A DNA stretch of 64,000 nt from Prado023 sp963706875 (lineage in GTDB: Bacteria > Actinomycetota > Actinomycetes > S36-B12 > CAIYMF01). The notes below the pieces were generated by a model that was not told the DNA's origin, made no database searches, and saw only the letters and a list, made by a program, of their open reading frames with translations. Of the stretch, positions 48,445 through 57,467 are shown one piece after another. The translations under genes were made by a program, and so were the position numbers. The stretch covers positions 186,001 through 250,000 of the forward strand of contig CAVPNW010000019.1 of assembly GCA_963706875.1 (NCBI GenBank). Reading direction: 5' to 3'. Numbering within the stretch: the stretch's first letter is position 1; every line of letters starts with the position of its first letter.

Positions 48445-50733
48445 TCAGCCCTCGATCCGGAACCCCGCCCGAAGCAGATCCGCCGAGCGCGAACTGGGCC
48501 CGACGAGCAGCTCGAACTCGCCTGGCTCGACGACGCGGCGGCCGTCGGCGGTGACCAGAGTGCACGATCCGGCGGGCACCTCGATCTCGACCGTGAGCGA
48601 AGCCCCCGGTGGCACCTGGACCTGGCGCCATGCCTTGAGCTCCCTGTCGGCCCAGGTCACGCTGGTCACCAGGTCGCTGACGTAGGCCTGGACCGTCTCC
48701 AGCGCAGGGCGGGCGCCGGTGTTGGTGAGCGTGACCTCGGCGCGCACGACCCCGTCCACTCCAAGCACGGCGTCAGTCACGGCCAGGTCCGAGTACTCGA
48801 CTGTCGAGTAGCTCAAGCCCTCCCCGAACACGAACAGCGGCTCCTGGGTGAGGTCGGCATAGCGATCACCGTGCTGCCCGCGGATCTGGTTGTAGTACAC
48901 CGGCTGCTGGCCCACGTGCCGTGGCACCGACAGCGGAATCCGCCCCGTGGGCTCGATCAGGCCGAGGACCAGCTCGGCGATCGCCTGCCCGCCGCGCATG
49001 CCCGGGTTGAAGGCCTCGATGATCGCGGCCGCACCCATCGCCGACGCCGGAAGGACCGACGGCTTCGAGTGCACCAGCACCACGATGACCGGGGTGCCGG
49101 TGGCCGCCAGCGCGTCGAGGAGGGGCACCTGGCCGCCCTGCAGCTCGAGAGTGGCCGTGGAGCGGGTCTCGCCGGTCAGCGCGATCGTGTCGCCGACCAC
49201 AACCACCGTGTAGTCGGCAGCCTCAGCCGCGGCCACCGCCTCGGCCAGCAGCGCCTCGTCGACGGGGGCCGGCGAGAAGATCGGTGCCCGCGCCGCGCCG
49301 TCATGCCACACATCCCCGGCCGGGTCGGGCACGAGGACCTCGATGTCGGCTCCGCGCGCGTACGTGACATCCCAGCCCTCAGGGACGACGGCGCGCACTC
49401 CGTCGAGGACGGTCTGCACCATCTCGCGGGGGTGGCCGTCGGGCATCCAGTTGATCTGCCCGGAGTCGCCGGCCCAGTCGCCGAGCACCGCCGCCGGATC
49501 GTCGGCGTTGGGCCCGATGACCGCGATCGTCCGCGCCGGGCCGATGGCCAGCGCCCGCCCGTCAGCGCCGGACGTCAACCCGCCCTCCAGTGGCAGCGTT
49601 CCGTCGTTGCGCAGCAGCACGAGCGACCGGCGCGCCACCTCGAGGTTCAGGGCGGCATGCCCGGCACTGCCGATCACCTCGGCGCGCCGGGCAGGGTCAG
49701 CGGGCGGTCGTGGATCCTCGAACAGCCCCAGCTCGAACTTGAGCCGAAGGATCCGACGGACGGCGGCGTCGACCTCTGCCTCGGTCAGCCGTCCATCGGC
49801 AACCGCCTCCTGGGCGCCGGAGAAGAACTCCGGCGTGGTCATCACCAGGTCGTTGCCCGCCCGGACGGCGACCGCGGAGGCCTCGACGTAGTCGGCGCAC
49901 ACCTTCTGCTCCCACACCATGCGCCCGACGTCGTCCCAATCGGTCACGAGCATCCCGGTGAAGCCCCACTCGCCCTTGAGCACGTCATTGAGCAGCCAGC
50001 GGTTCGCGGTGATCGGGACGCCATCCATCGCCTGGTAGCCGAGCATGAACGTCCGACAGCCAGCCCGAGCCACCCGCTCGAACGGGGGCAGGAACCAGGA
50101 GCGCAGCTTGCGCGGGCTGATGTCGGACTCGCTGGCATCACGCCCGCCCTGGGTCTCGGAGTACCCGGCGAAGTGCTTGGCGCACGCGAGCACGGCCGTC
50201 GGGTCATCCAGACCGTCCCCCTGGTAGCCGCGCACCATCGCCGCCCCGAGCTCCCCGATCAGGTAGGGGTCCTCGCCGAAGGTCTCGCCCACCCGCCCCC
50301 AGCGCAGGTCACGCGCGATGCACAGCACCGGGGAGAACGTCCAGTGCAGCCCGGTCGCGGACACCTCCACGGCGGTCGCCCGGGCCATCCGCTCCACCAG
50401 GTCCGCGTCCCAGGAGCACGCCATGGCCAGCTGCGTCGGGAAGATCGTGGCACCCGGCCAGAACGAGTGCCCGTGGATCGCGTCGTCCGCGGTCAGCAGG
50501 GGGATGCCCAGCCTGGTCCCTGCCGCCAGGTCGATCGCCTTGACCATGGCCTCCGGCGAGGCGTGCAGGATCGAGCCGGCCAGCATGGTCGTGACGATGT
50601 CGTCGAGGTCCCCCTGCGCATTGAGCTGCAGCATCTGCCCGACCTTCTCGGGCAGGGTCATGCGACCCAGCAGGTCCTCGACCCGCTCGTCGACGTCCAA
50701 CCCGGCATCCAGGTAGGGCAGGACTGTGATCAC
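48445..50733 (-). CDS. glycoside hydrolase family 3 beta-glucosidase-like enzyme
   Basis: 762 residues from GTG 50733 with a strong ribosome-binding site (GAAGGAGG). Domains: the GH3 barrel (RMTLPEKVGQMLQL, ATIFPTQLAMACSWD, KHFAGYS at 186-192), with nucleophile Asp265 in MLVTDWDDVG; the alpha/beta sandwich with VVVVGDTIALTGE; and a C-terminal fibronectin III-like domain (EVTLTNTGARPALETVQAYV). No signal peptide, so cytoplasmic. It releases terminal sugars from beta-linked oligosaccharides brought in by the nearby ABC importer. It may be co-transcribed with the lipoprotein upstream. Confidence 0.92.
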   Translation of the reverse strand: MITVLPYLDAGLDVDERVEDLLGRMTLPEKVGQMLQLNAQGDLDDIVTTMLAGSILHASPEAMVKAIDLAAGTRLGIPLLTADDAIHGHSFWPGATIFPTQLAMACSWDADLVERMARATAVEVSATGLHWTFSPVLCIARDLRWGRVGETFGEDPYLIGELGAAMVRGYQGDGLDDPTAVLACAKHFAGYSETQGGRDASESDISPRKLRSWFLPPFERVARAGCRTFMLGYQAMDGVPITANRWLLNDVLKGEWGFTGMLVTDWDDVGRMVWEQKVCADYVEASAVAVRAGNDLVMTTPEFFSGAQEAVADGRLTEAEVDAAVRRILRLKFELGLFEDPRPPADPARRAEVIGSAGHAALNLEVARRSLVLLRNDGTLPLEGGLTSGADGRALAIGPARTIAVIGPNADDPAAVLGDWAGDSGQINWMPDGHPREMVQTVLDGVRAVVPEGWDVTYARGADIEVLVPDPAGDVWHDGAARAPIFSPAPVDEALLAEAVAAAEAADYTVVVVGDTIALTGETRSTATLELQGGQVPLLDALAATGTPVIVVLVHSKPSVLPASAMGAAAIIEAFNPGMRGGQAIAELVLGLIEPTGRIPLSVPRHVGQQPVYYNQIRGQHGDRYADLTQEPLFVFGEGLSYSTVEYSDLAVTDAVLGVDGVVRAEVTLTNTGARPALETVQAYVSDLVTSVTWADRELKAWRQVQVPPGASLTVEIEVPAGSCTLVTADGRRVVEPGEFELLVGPSSRSADLLRAGFRIEG

Positions 50734-50801
50734 GATGGCCTCCTTCGCCCCCCCTGGCCCGGTCGGGCTGGTCCACGCGTCGATGAGGCGGACAGCGGTG
50801 A

Positions 50802-51221
50802 CTACGTGCAGCCGATCTCGGCCTTGACACCCTCGAGGTCGCTTGTCAGCCCGTCGATCGCGGCCTCATACTGCGGCGCCGCCTCGCTCGGCGGGATATC
50901 GGCGGGGATGGCCTCAATGGCGGCCGTGAAGGTGTCGTAAGCCGTGGAGATGTCCTCCTGCGCCGCGTCCGACAGCTGGGACAGAGGGACCGAGTTCGCC
51001 TCGATGGCCGCCTGGACCGCACCCCACTGGGTCTTCACGAGATCGGCCGAGCTGCCGTTCTCGATCAGGGCCTCCATCTTCTGGACCTCTGTCTGGACCT
51101 TGGCCGCACCCTCGCAGTACGCGGCGTTGACCTCGGCCGTGTCCGTCGAGGACGAGCAGGCAGACAGGGACAGGGCCAGGGCGATCCCGGCGAGAGCTGC
51201 GGTGGTGCGCCTGTAGTTCAT
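50802..51221 (-). CDS. small lipoprotein, helical, unknown function
   Basis: 139 residues from ATG 51221 (AGGAGT upstream). Lipoprotein signal MNYRRTTAALAGIALALSLSA-C. The mature part is almost entirely helical (AAKVQTEVQKMEALIENGSS, LSQLSDAAQEDISTAYDTF) with a cysteine in EVNAAYCEGA and one near the end (EIGCT) that may pair. Located 68 bp before the GH3 gene on the same strand, and divergent from the mutarotase-like gene across an operator. No recognised family. Confidence 0.75.
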   Translation of the reverse strand: MNYRRTTAALAGIALALSLSACSSSTDTAEVNAAYCEGAAKVQTEVQKMEALIENGSSADLVKTQWGAVQAAIEANSVPLSQLSDAAQEDISTAYDTFTAAIEAIPADIPPSEAAPQYEAAIDGLTSDLEGVKAEIGCT

Positions 51222-51320
51222 CGTGCGACTCCTCATGCGGTCACCTGCCGCGACCCATCCTGCCGGACGTGGATCGTGCCAGGAGCCTCCCGACCTGGGC
51301 TGGTGGATCCAGTAAAGCAG

Positions 51321-51334
51321 GGAGAGCGCTCTCC
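51321..51334. promoter_or_regulatory. LacI-family operator, copy 1
   Basis: GGAGAGCGCTCTCC, a perfect 14-bp palindrome between the divergent lipoprotein-GH3 genes and the mutarotase-like gene. It shares the core GAGAGCGCTCTC with four other sites in this region. Confidence 0.85.
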
Positions 51335-51398
51335 TGTCACCCCGGGCGTCGCCGGCCCGACGTCACCGCGCGGCACGATGACCTGCTTGGATGCAGCC

Positions 51399-52304
51399 AT
51401 GCACGCAGCCCACGCCCTGACAAGACGCTGCGGCCCGACCGAGGTCGAGTTCCTACCGGCGGAGGGCGGCCGCCTGAGCCAGCTCCGCTACAACGGGGTG
51501 GACCTGGTCCTGCCTCCCGGCCGGGTGCCGGGTTTCCACGGTGACACCTTCTGGCCCAGCCCGCAGGCGAGATTCGACTGGCCGCCCCCACCGGTGCTGG
51601 ACGCGGGACCCTACGAGATCGTCGCGGAGTCGCCCCTCTCGCTGAGCCTGCGCAGCGCCCCCGATCCTGAGTTCGGACTTCAGGTCGAGAAGCGGTTCGA
51701 CCTGTCCGAGCACGGCCTGGCCATGCAGTTCACCCTCACGAACATCTGGTCGCACGCGCAGGACGTCGCCCCATGGCAGGTGACCCGGGCGCCCCGCACC
51801 GGGATCCTCGTCTGGGCCACGGGCCAGCCCTTCGACGACGACGACCGCCTCCAGAAGCAGGCAGAGGATCCCGGCTGCTGGTACGTGCACTCCGGCTCAA
51901 CCGCGGCGTTCCAGGGACTGGCGGTCGGCAAGGACCACTCGAGCGTCGTGGTGCCCGCTGTGACGACGACATCCAAGCTCTTCACCGACGCCCGTGGGTG
52001 GCTGGCCCATGCGCACCATTCGACCCTCTTCCTGAGGATCTTCCCGGACCTGACGCTCGACCAGGCAGCACCACGCCAGGCCGAGGTCGAGATGTACTTC
52101 GACTCGGAGCGCGACTACATCGAGCTCGAGAACCAGGGCGCCTACGTGACCCTGGCCCCGGGGCAGAGCCTGACATACCCCGTCGAATGGCGATTCCGCG
52201 CCCTCGACCCGGGGCTGCCGACCGACCGACTCACCCCCCAGCTGCTTGCTGATATCGACACGGCTCTCGATCAGCCCGGCTCGCACCTGGGTCGGCCCGA
52301 GTAG
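51399..52304 (+). CDS. DUF4380 / aldose-1-epimerase-like protein
   Basis: 301 residues from ATG 51399 (51378 is an alternative). A beta-rich protein resembling the galactose-mutarotase superfold: VEFLPAEGGRLSQLRYNGVD, LVLPPGR, GDTFWPSPQARFDWPPPPVL, EKRFDLSEHGLAMQFTLTNI and the late EMYFDSERDYIELENQGAYV. The pattern FWPSPQ and ELENQGAY is what I recall for DUF4380 proteins. Placed between the GH3 gene and the ABC ATPase and preceded by a LacI-type operator, so it is probably a sugar-handling enzyme of the same pathway. Confidence 0.75.
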   Translation: MHAAHALTRRCGPTEVEFLPAEGGRLSQLRYNGVDLVLPPGRVPGFHGDTFWPSPQARFDWPPPPVLDAGPYEIVAESPLSLSLRSAPDPEFGLQVEKRFDLSEHGLAMQFTLTNIWSHAQDVAPWQVTRAPRTGILVWATGQPFDDDDRLQKQAEDPGCWYVHSGSTAAFQGLAVGKDHSSVVVPAVTTTSKLFTDARGWLAHAHHSTLFLRIFPDLTLDQAAPRQAEVEMYFDSERDYIELENQGAYVTLAPGQSLTYPVEWRFRALDPGLPTDRLTPQLLADIDTALDQPGSHLGRPE

Positions 52305-52364
52305 CCATCCCAGCCGCCGGCAAGGACCCGCAAGGACCTCGGCACGGTCAGGACCTCGGCAGGG

Positions 52365-52419
52365 TTGACAACGAGCGGGCGCCGGGCCATTCTGGAGCAG
52401 ATGCGAGAGAGCGCTCTCT
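52365..52419 (+). promoter_or_regulatory. promoter and LacI-family operator (copy 2) of the ABC ATPase gene
   Basis: -35 TTGACA (52365-52370), 17-bp spacer, -10 CATTCT (52388-52393), then the 14-bp palindrome AGAGAGCGCTCTCT (52406-52419) just beyond the expected transcription start. Confidence 0.8.
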
Positions 52420-52544
52420 GAGGCGCTCCCGGACATCGCCCCCATCGGGTTGTGGTCATCGCAATGGCGCTGGCCCGGTGCTCGAGCACCACCCTCCACA
52501 CGGATCGTCCGGCACGTACCTGCCGGTGAAGGGATTGACTGATC

Positions 52545-53639
52545 ATGGCCACTGTGACGTTCAAGGGCGCGACCCGGATCTACCCGGGGTCGACGAAGCC
52601 TGCTCTGGACAAGTTGGACCTCGAGGTCAAGGACCAGGAGTTCCTGGTCCTCGTCGGCCCGTCGGGCTGCGGGAAGTCGACCTGCCTGCGGATGCTGGCC
52701 GGGTTGGAGGAGGTCAACGAGGGCGCGATCTTCATCGGCGACCGGGACGTGACCAACCTGGCCCCGAAGGACCGCGACATCGCGATGGTGTTCCAGTCCT
52801 ACGCCCTCTACCCGCACATGACCGTGCGGGAGAACATGGGCTTCGCGCTGCAGATCGCCGGCATGGACAAGAAGGAGATCACCCAGCGGGTCGACGACGC
52901 CGCGAAGATCCTGGACCTCGAACCGTACCTGGACCGCAAGCCCAAGGCGATGTCCGGTGGGCAGCGCCAGCGCGTGGCCATGGGCCGGGCGATCGTGCGC
53001 AACCCGCAGGTGTTCCTGATGGACGAGCCGCTGTCGAACCTGGACGCGAAGCTGCGGGTGCAGACCCGCACCCAGATCGCCAAGCTCCAGCGCGACCTCG
53101 GCGTCACCACCGTCTACGTCACCCACGACCAGACCGAGGCCATGACCATGGGCGACCGGATCGCCGTGCTCAAGGACGGCATCCTGATGCAGGTCGGCAC
53201 CCCCCAGGATCTCTACGACACCCCCGCCAACGTGTTCGTCGCCGGGTTCATCGGATCCCCGGCCATGAACATCATCGAAGCCCCCCTGGTCGAGGGCAAC
53301 ATCCGCCTGGGCGACAAGTCCGTGCCGGTGCCCGAGGCCGCCGCGAAGGTCCTGGCCGAACGCGGACGCACCAGCGTGGTCATGGGCATGCGCCCCGAGG
53401 ACCTGCGCGTCACCGACAGCGAGAACGCCTGGCCCGTCGAGGTCCTCATCGTCGAGGGCCTGGGAGCCGACGCCTACGTCTACACCGAAGTCAAGCTCCC
53501 CGACGGCGGCACCCAACAAGTCGTGGTCCGCACCGACGGACGACAGATCCCCGCCCGCGGATCCATCCTCGGCCTCGAAGCCATCCCCCACCACACCCAC
53601 CTCTTCGACCCCGAAACCGGCGAACGCCTCCAGTACTGA
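52545..53639 (+). CDS. sugar ABC transporter ATPase (MsmK/UgpC/MalK type)
   Basis: 364 residues from ATG 52545. Walker A GPSGCGKST (about 38-46), Q-loop FQSYALYPHMTVRENM, signature MSGGQRQRVAMGRAIVRNP, Walker B VFLMDEPLSNLDAKLR, switch His in VYVTHDQTEAMTMGDR. The C-terminal 120 residues are the MalK-type regulatory OB-folds (VMGMRPEDLRV, LGADAYVYTEVKLPDGG). It powers the CUT1 importer whose other genes lie 4-8 kb away. In actinobacteria such an ATPase (MsiK) may serve several importers; here it carries the same operator as the local sugar genes. Confidence 0.95.
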   Translation: MATVTFKGATRIYPGSTKPALDKLDLEVKDQEFLVLVGPSGCGKSTCLRMLAGLEEVNEGAIFIGDRDVTNLAPKDRDIAMVFQSYALYPHMTVRENMGFALQIAGMDKKEITQRVDDAAKILDLEPYLDRKPKAMSGGQRQRVAMGRAIVRNPQVFLMDEPLSNLDAKLRVQTRTQIAKLQRDLGVTTVYVTHDQTEAMTMGDRIAVLKDGILMQVGTPQDLYDTPANVFVAGFIGSPAMNIIEAPLVEGNIRLGDKSVPVPEAAAKVLAERGRTSVVMGMRPEDLRVTDSENAWPVEVLIVEGLGADAYVYTEVKLPDGGTQQVVVRTDGRQIPARGSILGLEAIPHHTHLFDPETGERLQY

Positions 53640-53652
53640 CTCACCGGATGGA

Positions 53653-53685
53653 AGTGGCCCAGACCCGTACGGGGGCTGGGCCACT
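53653..53685. terminator. bidirectional terminator between ABC ATPase and phosphorylase genes
   Basis: AGTGGCCCAG, 13-nt loop, CTGGGCCACT: a perfect 10-bp stem 13 nt after the ATPase stop, also serving the convergent phosphorylase gene. Confidence 0.8.
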
Positions 53686-53726
53686 GTCCTGTCCGTGCTG
53701 ACCGCAACTGCGGCGGCCAGACAGCG

Positions 53727-56700
53727 TCAGAGCGCTGCGGGAGTGCGCACCTCGATCAGGTCGACGGTCCCGGTGCGGCCGAAGATGCTGGCGCTCAGGT
53801 CCTGGGGGATGCGACCATCCGGGCAGTCCAGGGCAGTCCCGTCCGCCCGCACGACCCGCACGCTGAGCACCTCGGCCTGCCGGTACACGACCGGCACCTG
53901 GCAGAACGTGAAGGCCAGCGAGCCGGCCATCAGGTCGACCCTGCCCTCATGGCCCAGGACGTCGACGTACTCGAAGGTCCCGGGAACATCGCGCCACTCG
54001 GTCGCGCGCAACAGGATGGGCCGGAACACGATCTGGCCGTCCTCGACCCGCAGGCCGAGCTCGCCGAGGCGGGTCAGGACCTCCTCCTTCACCTGGCCGG
54101 TCATGCCGGGCTGGCGGGCACCGTGCCCGGCGGGCGTGTGGGAGTAGGGGTCGGCCGGGAAGGCCCCGTAGACCTCCGCGGACTTGCAGTACCCGAGCCC
54201 GGCTCGGACGTCCTCGTAGGCCGCGACCAACGCCTCGATCGTCGCGCTCGACTCACCGTCGGCCACTGCCCGCTCGACGGTCTCCTGCACCGCGAGCAGG
54301 AGCTTGGACACCATGTGCCAGTAGATGCTGCCCAACCCCTCGTAGGCGAAGAACGACCCGGACCGCCCGGTGAACTCCGCGTGGGCGAACACCTCCTCGA
54401 AGATGTCCAGCAGCTCGTCGCGCCCGGCCCTGGCCACCTCACCCAGATCCGGATCGTCCGCGAGCCGGTCAAGTGCGTCCTGCACGTCGCGGACGTTGCG
54501 GATGCCGGCCGCGAAGTGCAGGTCCCCGTGCACGTCCTCGATGACCAGGCTGCGGTCCCCCGCCGCCACCAGGGCGGCGACCAGCGGGCAGGACTGCGCC
54601 CGACTGGCTGGGAAGGTGTTCCGATCGAGGAAGCCGGCAAGGTCCTTGTCGGGGTACAGCGTGTAGCTGTGCTGGTCTGCTCGGTATAGGTGGCTGGCCC
54701 GCAGCCCGGCAATCAGGGCCAGGGACTCCTGCGCCCCGAGCTCGCCGCTGGACAGCATCGCGACCTGGCCCTCGAGCATCTCCGGCAGCCGACGGATCCG
54801 CGCCCCGCCGTCGGCGAGATCGAGGGTGTTGTACGAGTGGTAGAGCGCATCCTCGCGCCGGTTGGCCAGCAGGCTCGCGTCGATGTAGGACAGGGCGGAG
54901 TCGAGAAGGAGCTGGACCTGATCGTCGGTGACGACCGTGCGCGCCCCGCTGAACCCGGCGTAGACCCGCTCGCGATACGCGCTGCCGAGGGACCCGAGAT
55001 CGTCCATGAAGGCGCGTCGGGACGCGTCTGTGAAGCCCTTGTCGAGGCGCTCCCGGTGCCCCTGCAGGGCCTGGGAGACAGCGCTCAGTAGGTGCGCGAG
55101 CTCCACGGTCAGGTGCGCGTCGGCGGTCACGAGCCCTCGGATGAACTCCACGTAGCGCCGCAGCTGGGCCAGCGTCACCACGGACAGCCCGCGCCCGACG
55201 AGGGCGTTGTTGGCGTCGTTCCACTCCGGGCGCTGGGTGTTCATCCAGATCCCGCCGTCCGGCACGAGGTTCACCAGCTTCGCGAGCAGCAGGAGCAGGA
55301 GCTTCTCGGCCAGGGTGACCCGGACCAGCTCGCCGTCGGGGCCGTGCACCAGCCGCCCGTCGGCACCTCGCTGGGAGACCCGCGCTGCGATGAGAGCCTC
55401 GTGGTCCTCGTCGAAGGTGATCGTCTCGAACGGGTCGGCAAGGATCTGGTCGTAGTCGGCGATCCGGTAGGGGACGTCGGCGTGGGTGAAGATCGTTGCG
55501 TCGAGCATCCCCTCCAGGCGACCGGGATGGAACCGCGCCGAGGTCTCAAGGAGCCGGAGCAGGTAGACGATCTGGTGGTCGCTCCAGTAGCCGATGTTGG
55601 CGAACGGGTCCTCCGGCTCGGGGACCTCCCAGTCGATGCCCGAGCGCGAGATCCGGTAGGGGTTGTAGCCATCTGCCGTCGTGGCGTCGAGGAACACCGC
55701 CACCATCGACTCCAGGTACTCGGGGAACGACCACGCCAGCGCCTCCCAGTTCTGGAAGATGTCGCGCCAGTTGCCCTGGAAGAACAGCTGCGGATCACCG
55801 TTCTCGTCGCGCAGGGCGATCTGGAACTTGTTCCAGGGCCGGGAGGGATCCCCGTGGCGACGGCTGAACGTCAGGGGCAGGTACTCCAGGGCCATCCTGA
55901 GCAGGTCGGGGTTCCTGCTGGCCCTGGCTCCCTCGATCAGCTGGCTGATCGTCATCTGCTCGGGCATGTCGGCCAGGAGCGGCACGCAGAGCGCTGCCGT
56001 GGCCGGGCTGCGCTCCTCGATGAACGCGCACACATCGCTGGCGTCGACCACGTACCCCGCGGCCGGGATCCCGCCGCGCATCACGTTGAACAGCACGTTG
56101 GCCGTGTGGTGGGCGGTCGCACGCTCCTCGCCGGTGGACTGGAACCCGTCCGCGGAGGCCAGGATCCGATCGAGGTCGCCGCGACTGGCCCGCAGGTCCT
56201 CCTCCAGGAGGGTCGCCAGCTGCTCGGGCTGCGCCAGCAGGTCGCGCAGCGCCACCACATCGGCGGCATCCTGCTCGACATCTCCGACGATGCTCCACGA
56301 CCGCTGCTCTGCGGGCCCCAGGCTCATGTGCGTGTGGACGAGGTAGGCGCCCCGCTGGCCACGGACGTCGTGCTCTGCGACGACGGGACCGCCGCGGCGG
56401 AACGCCGGCAGCTGCTGGGTCGAGACCAGGAGGTCGACGCCACCGAGTCCGACGTGCCAGGCCACGTTCGCGTACAGGGACTCACTGGGCTCAGCGAGGT
56501 CGGTCAGCCGGGAGCTCAACCAGAACATGCCCAACCCGGTGCGCCGGTCGGCCTCGGAACGCTTGTAGGCGTCGAGCAGGTTGCTCAGCCTGTTCTGGAT
56601 GTCCACGTTGACGCCCGCGGGCAGCACGTTGACGAACCCATCGAGGAGCTCGACGTCACACTCGTGATCGCCGATGTTGGTCAGCTCGCAGCTGCGCACG

Positions 56701-57170
56701 ATCCCGAACCTGGTGCCCGTCTGCCAGGTCACACGCATCCGCAGGCCGAGGTCCGCCCGGACCTCCTCGAAGACCAGCGCAGTGCCGGCGATGTCCTTGT
56801 ACAGCGCGCGCCACGGCCCGTCGCCCTCGTGCTGGTCGGACGTGAACGGCTCCCACAGGACCCCCGAGGCTCCGGGGACGGTCACGCGCAAGAGGCTCAG
56901 GCCACCGGTCCGCCCGGCGCTCTCGGCCACCTTGTCGTCGGTGTAGTAGGGGAACAGCGCCGAGTCCGGCGCGACGCGTCCGGCGGTCAACCCGCCGGTG
57001 CTCGACACGAACAGCCATGCGTTCCCGGCACCGACGACAGTCATGAAGAACGGGGCCATGCGGTCGTACTCGTCGATGCGGTAGAACCGACGGCCGAGCA
57101 GATCCACGTAGCCCTCGGCGACCTCGGACTCACTGGCGACGGCTTCGGGATCCAGTACCTGACCGAGCAT
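53727..57170 (-). CDS. very large GH94/GH149/GH161-like beta-glucan oligosaccharide phosphorylase
   Basis: 1147 residues from ATG 57170. The N-terminal half is beta-sandwich-like (RFYRIDEYDRMAPFFMTVVG, TNIGDHECDVELLDGFVNVL). An (alpha/alpha)6-barrel follows with VLFNVMRGGIPAAGYVVDAS, QLFFQGNWRDIFQNWEALAW and, near residue 650, NTQRPEWNDANNALVG, similar to the catalytic WND(G/A) segment of GH94. It is far longer than cellobiose phosphorylase (about 800) and closer to GH149/GH161 beta-1,3-glucan phosphorylases (about 1100, recalled). These cleave with phosphate, giving glucose 1-phosphate. A LacI-type operator lies 50 bp upstream. The exact linkage specificity cannot be read from sequence. Confidence 0.8.
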   Translation of the reverse strand: MLGQVLDPEAVASESEVAEGYVDLLGRRFYRIDEYDRMAPFFMTVVGAGNAWLFVSSTGGLTAGRVAPDSALFPYYTDDKVAESAGRTGGLSLLRVTVPGASGVLWEPFTSDQHEGDGPWRALYKDIAGTALVFEEVRADLGLRMRVTWQTGTRFGIVRSCELTNIGDHECDVELLDGFVNVLPAGVNVDIQNRLSNLLDAYKRSEADRRTGLGMFWLSSRLTDLAEPSESLYANVAWHVGLGGVDLLVSTQQLPAFRRGGPVVAEHDVRGQRGAYLVHTHMSLGPAEQRSWSIVGDVEQDAADVVALRDLLAQPEQLATLLEEDLRASRGDLDRILASADGFQSTGEERATAHHTANVLFNVMRGGIPAAGYVVDASDVCAFIEERSPATAALCVPLLADMPEQMTISQLIEGARASRNPDLLRMALEYLPLTFSRRHGDPSRPWNKFQIALRDENGDPQLFFQGNWRDIFQNWEALAWSFPEYLESMVAVFLDATTADGYNPYRISRSGIDWEVPEPEDPFANIGYWSDHQIVYLLRLLETSARFHPGRLEGMLDATIFTHADVPYRIADYDQILADPFETITFDEDHEALIAARVSQRGADGRLVHGPDGELVRVTLAEKLLLLLLAKLVNLVPDGGIWMNTQRPEWNDANNALVGRGLSVVTLAQLRRYVEFIRGLVTADAHLTVELAHLLSAVSQALQGHRERLDKGFTDASRRAFMDDLGSLGSAYRERVYAGFSGARTVVTDDQVQLLLDSALSYIDASLLANRREDALYHSYNTLDLADGGARIRRLPEMLEGQVAMLSSGELGAQESLALIAGLRASHLYRADQHSYTLYPDKDLAGFLDRNTFPASRAQSCPLVAALVAAGDRSLVIEDVHGDLHFAAGIRNVRDVQDALDRLADDPDLGEVARAGRDELLDIFEEVFAHAEFTGRSGSFFAYEGLGSIYWHMVSKLLLAVQETVERAVADGESSATIEALVAAYEDVRAGLGYCKSAEVYGAFPADPYSHTPAGHGARQPGMTGQVKEEVLTRLGELGLRVEDGQIVFRPILLRATEWRDVPGTFEYVDVLGHEGRVDLMAGSLAFTFCQVPVVYRQAEVLSVRVVRADGTALDCPDGRIPQDLSASIFGRTGTVDLIEVRTPAAL

Positions 57171-57219
57171 GGGACGAGCCTCCTGGGGTCGACACGGGGT
57201 GCGAGGCAACCCTCTGGTC

Positions 57220-57267
57220 GGAGAGCGCTCTCCCCCCGAGAATGTCACAATCTGATAACTCCCGCAA
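57220..57267 (-). promoter_or_regulatory. promoter and LacI-family operator (copy 3) of the phosphorylase gene
   Basis: On the minus strand: -35 TTGCGG (57262-57267), 17-bp spacer, -10 CATTCT (57239-57244), then GGAGAGCGCTCTCC (57220-57233) over the expected start of transcription. The -10 is identical to that of the ABC ATPase gene. Confidence 0.75.
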
Positions 57268-57274
57268 GGTCGTC

Positions 57275-57318
57275 TTGACACGCATGCGCGGAAGGGTAGA
57301 TGCTGCGAGAGCGCTCTC
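57275..57318 (+). promoter_or_regulatory. promoter and LacI-family operator (copy 4) of the importer operon
   Basis: -35 TTGACA (57275-57280), 16-bp spacer, -10 TAGATG (57297-57302), then GAGAGCGCTCTC (57307-57318) over the expected start. Divergent from the phosphorylase promoter. Confidence 0.75.
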
Positions 57319-57467
57319 CCAGAGAGCTTCTCTCGGGGAGACGGGCGCAGGCCGCGAACCCCTCATCGGGTAGGGGACCGGCGCCCAGGACGGCCGAGGT
57401 CGCGGAACCCCGTGGCCGCGTTTGGACCGCACAGCGGAGTGTTGTGCGATTGACACAGGGAGTGGAT

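Noticed and set aside
57450..57455. TTGACA at 57450 as promoter of the sugar-binding protein
   Set aside because: A -10 at the right distance would fall inside the coding region; the promoter at 57275-57302 with its operator fits better.
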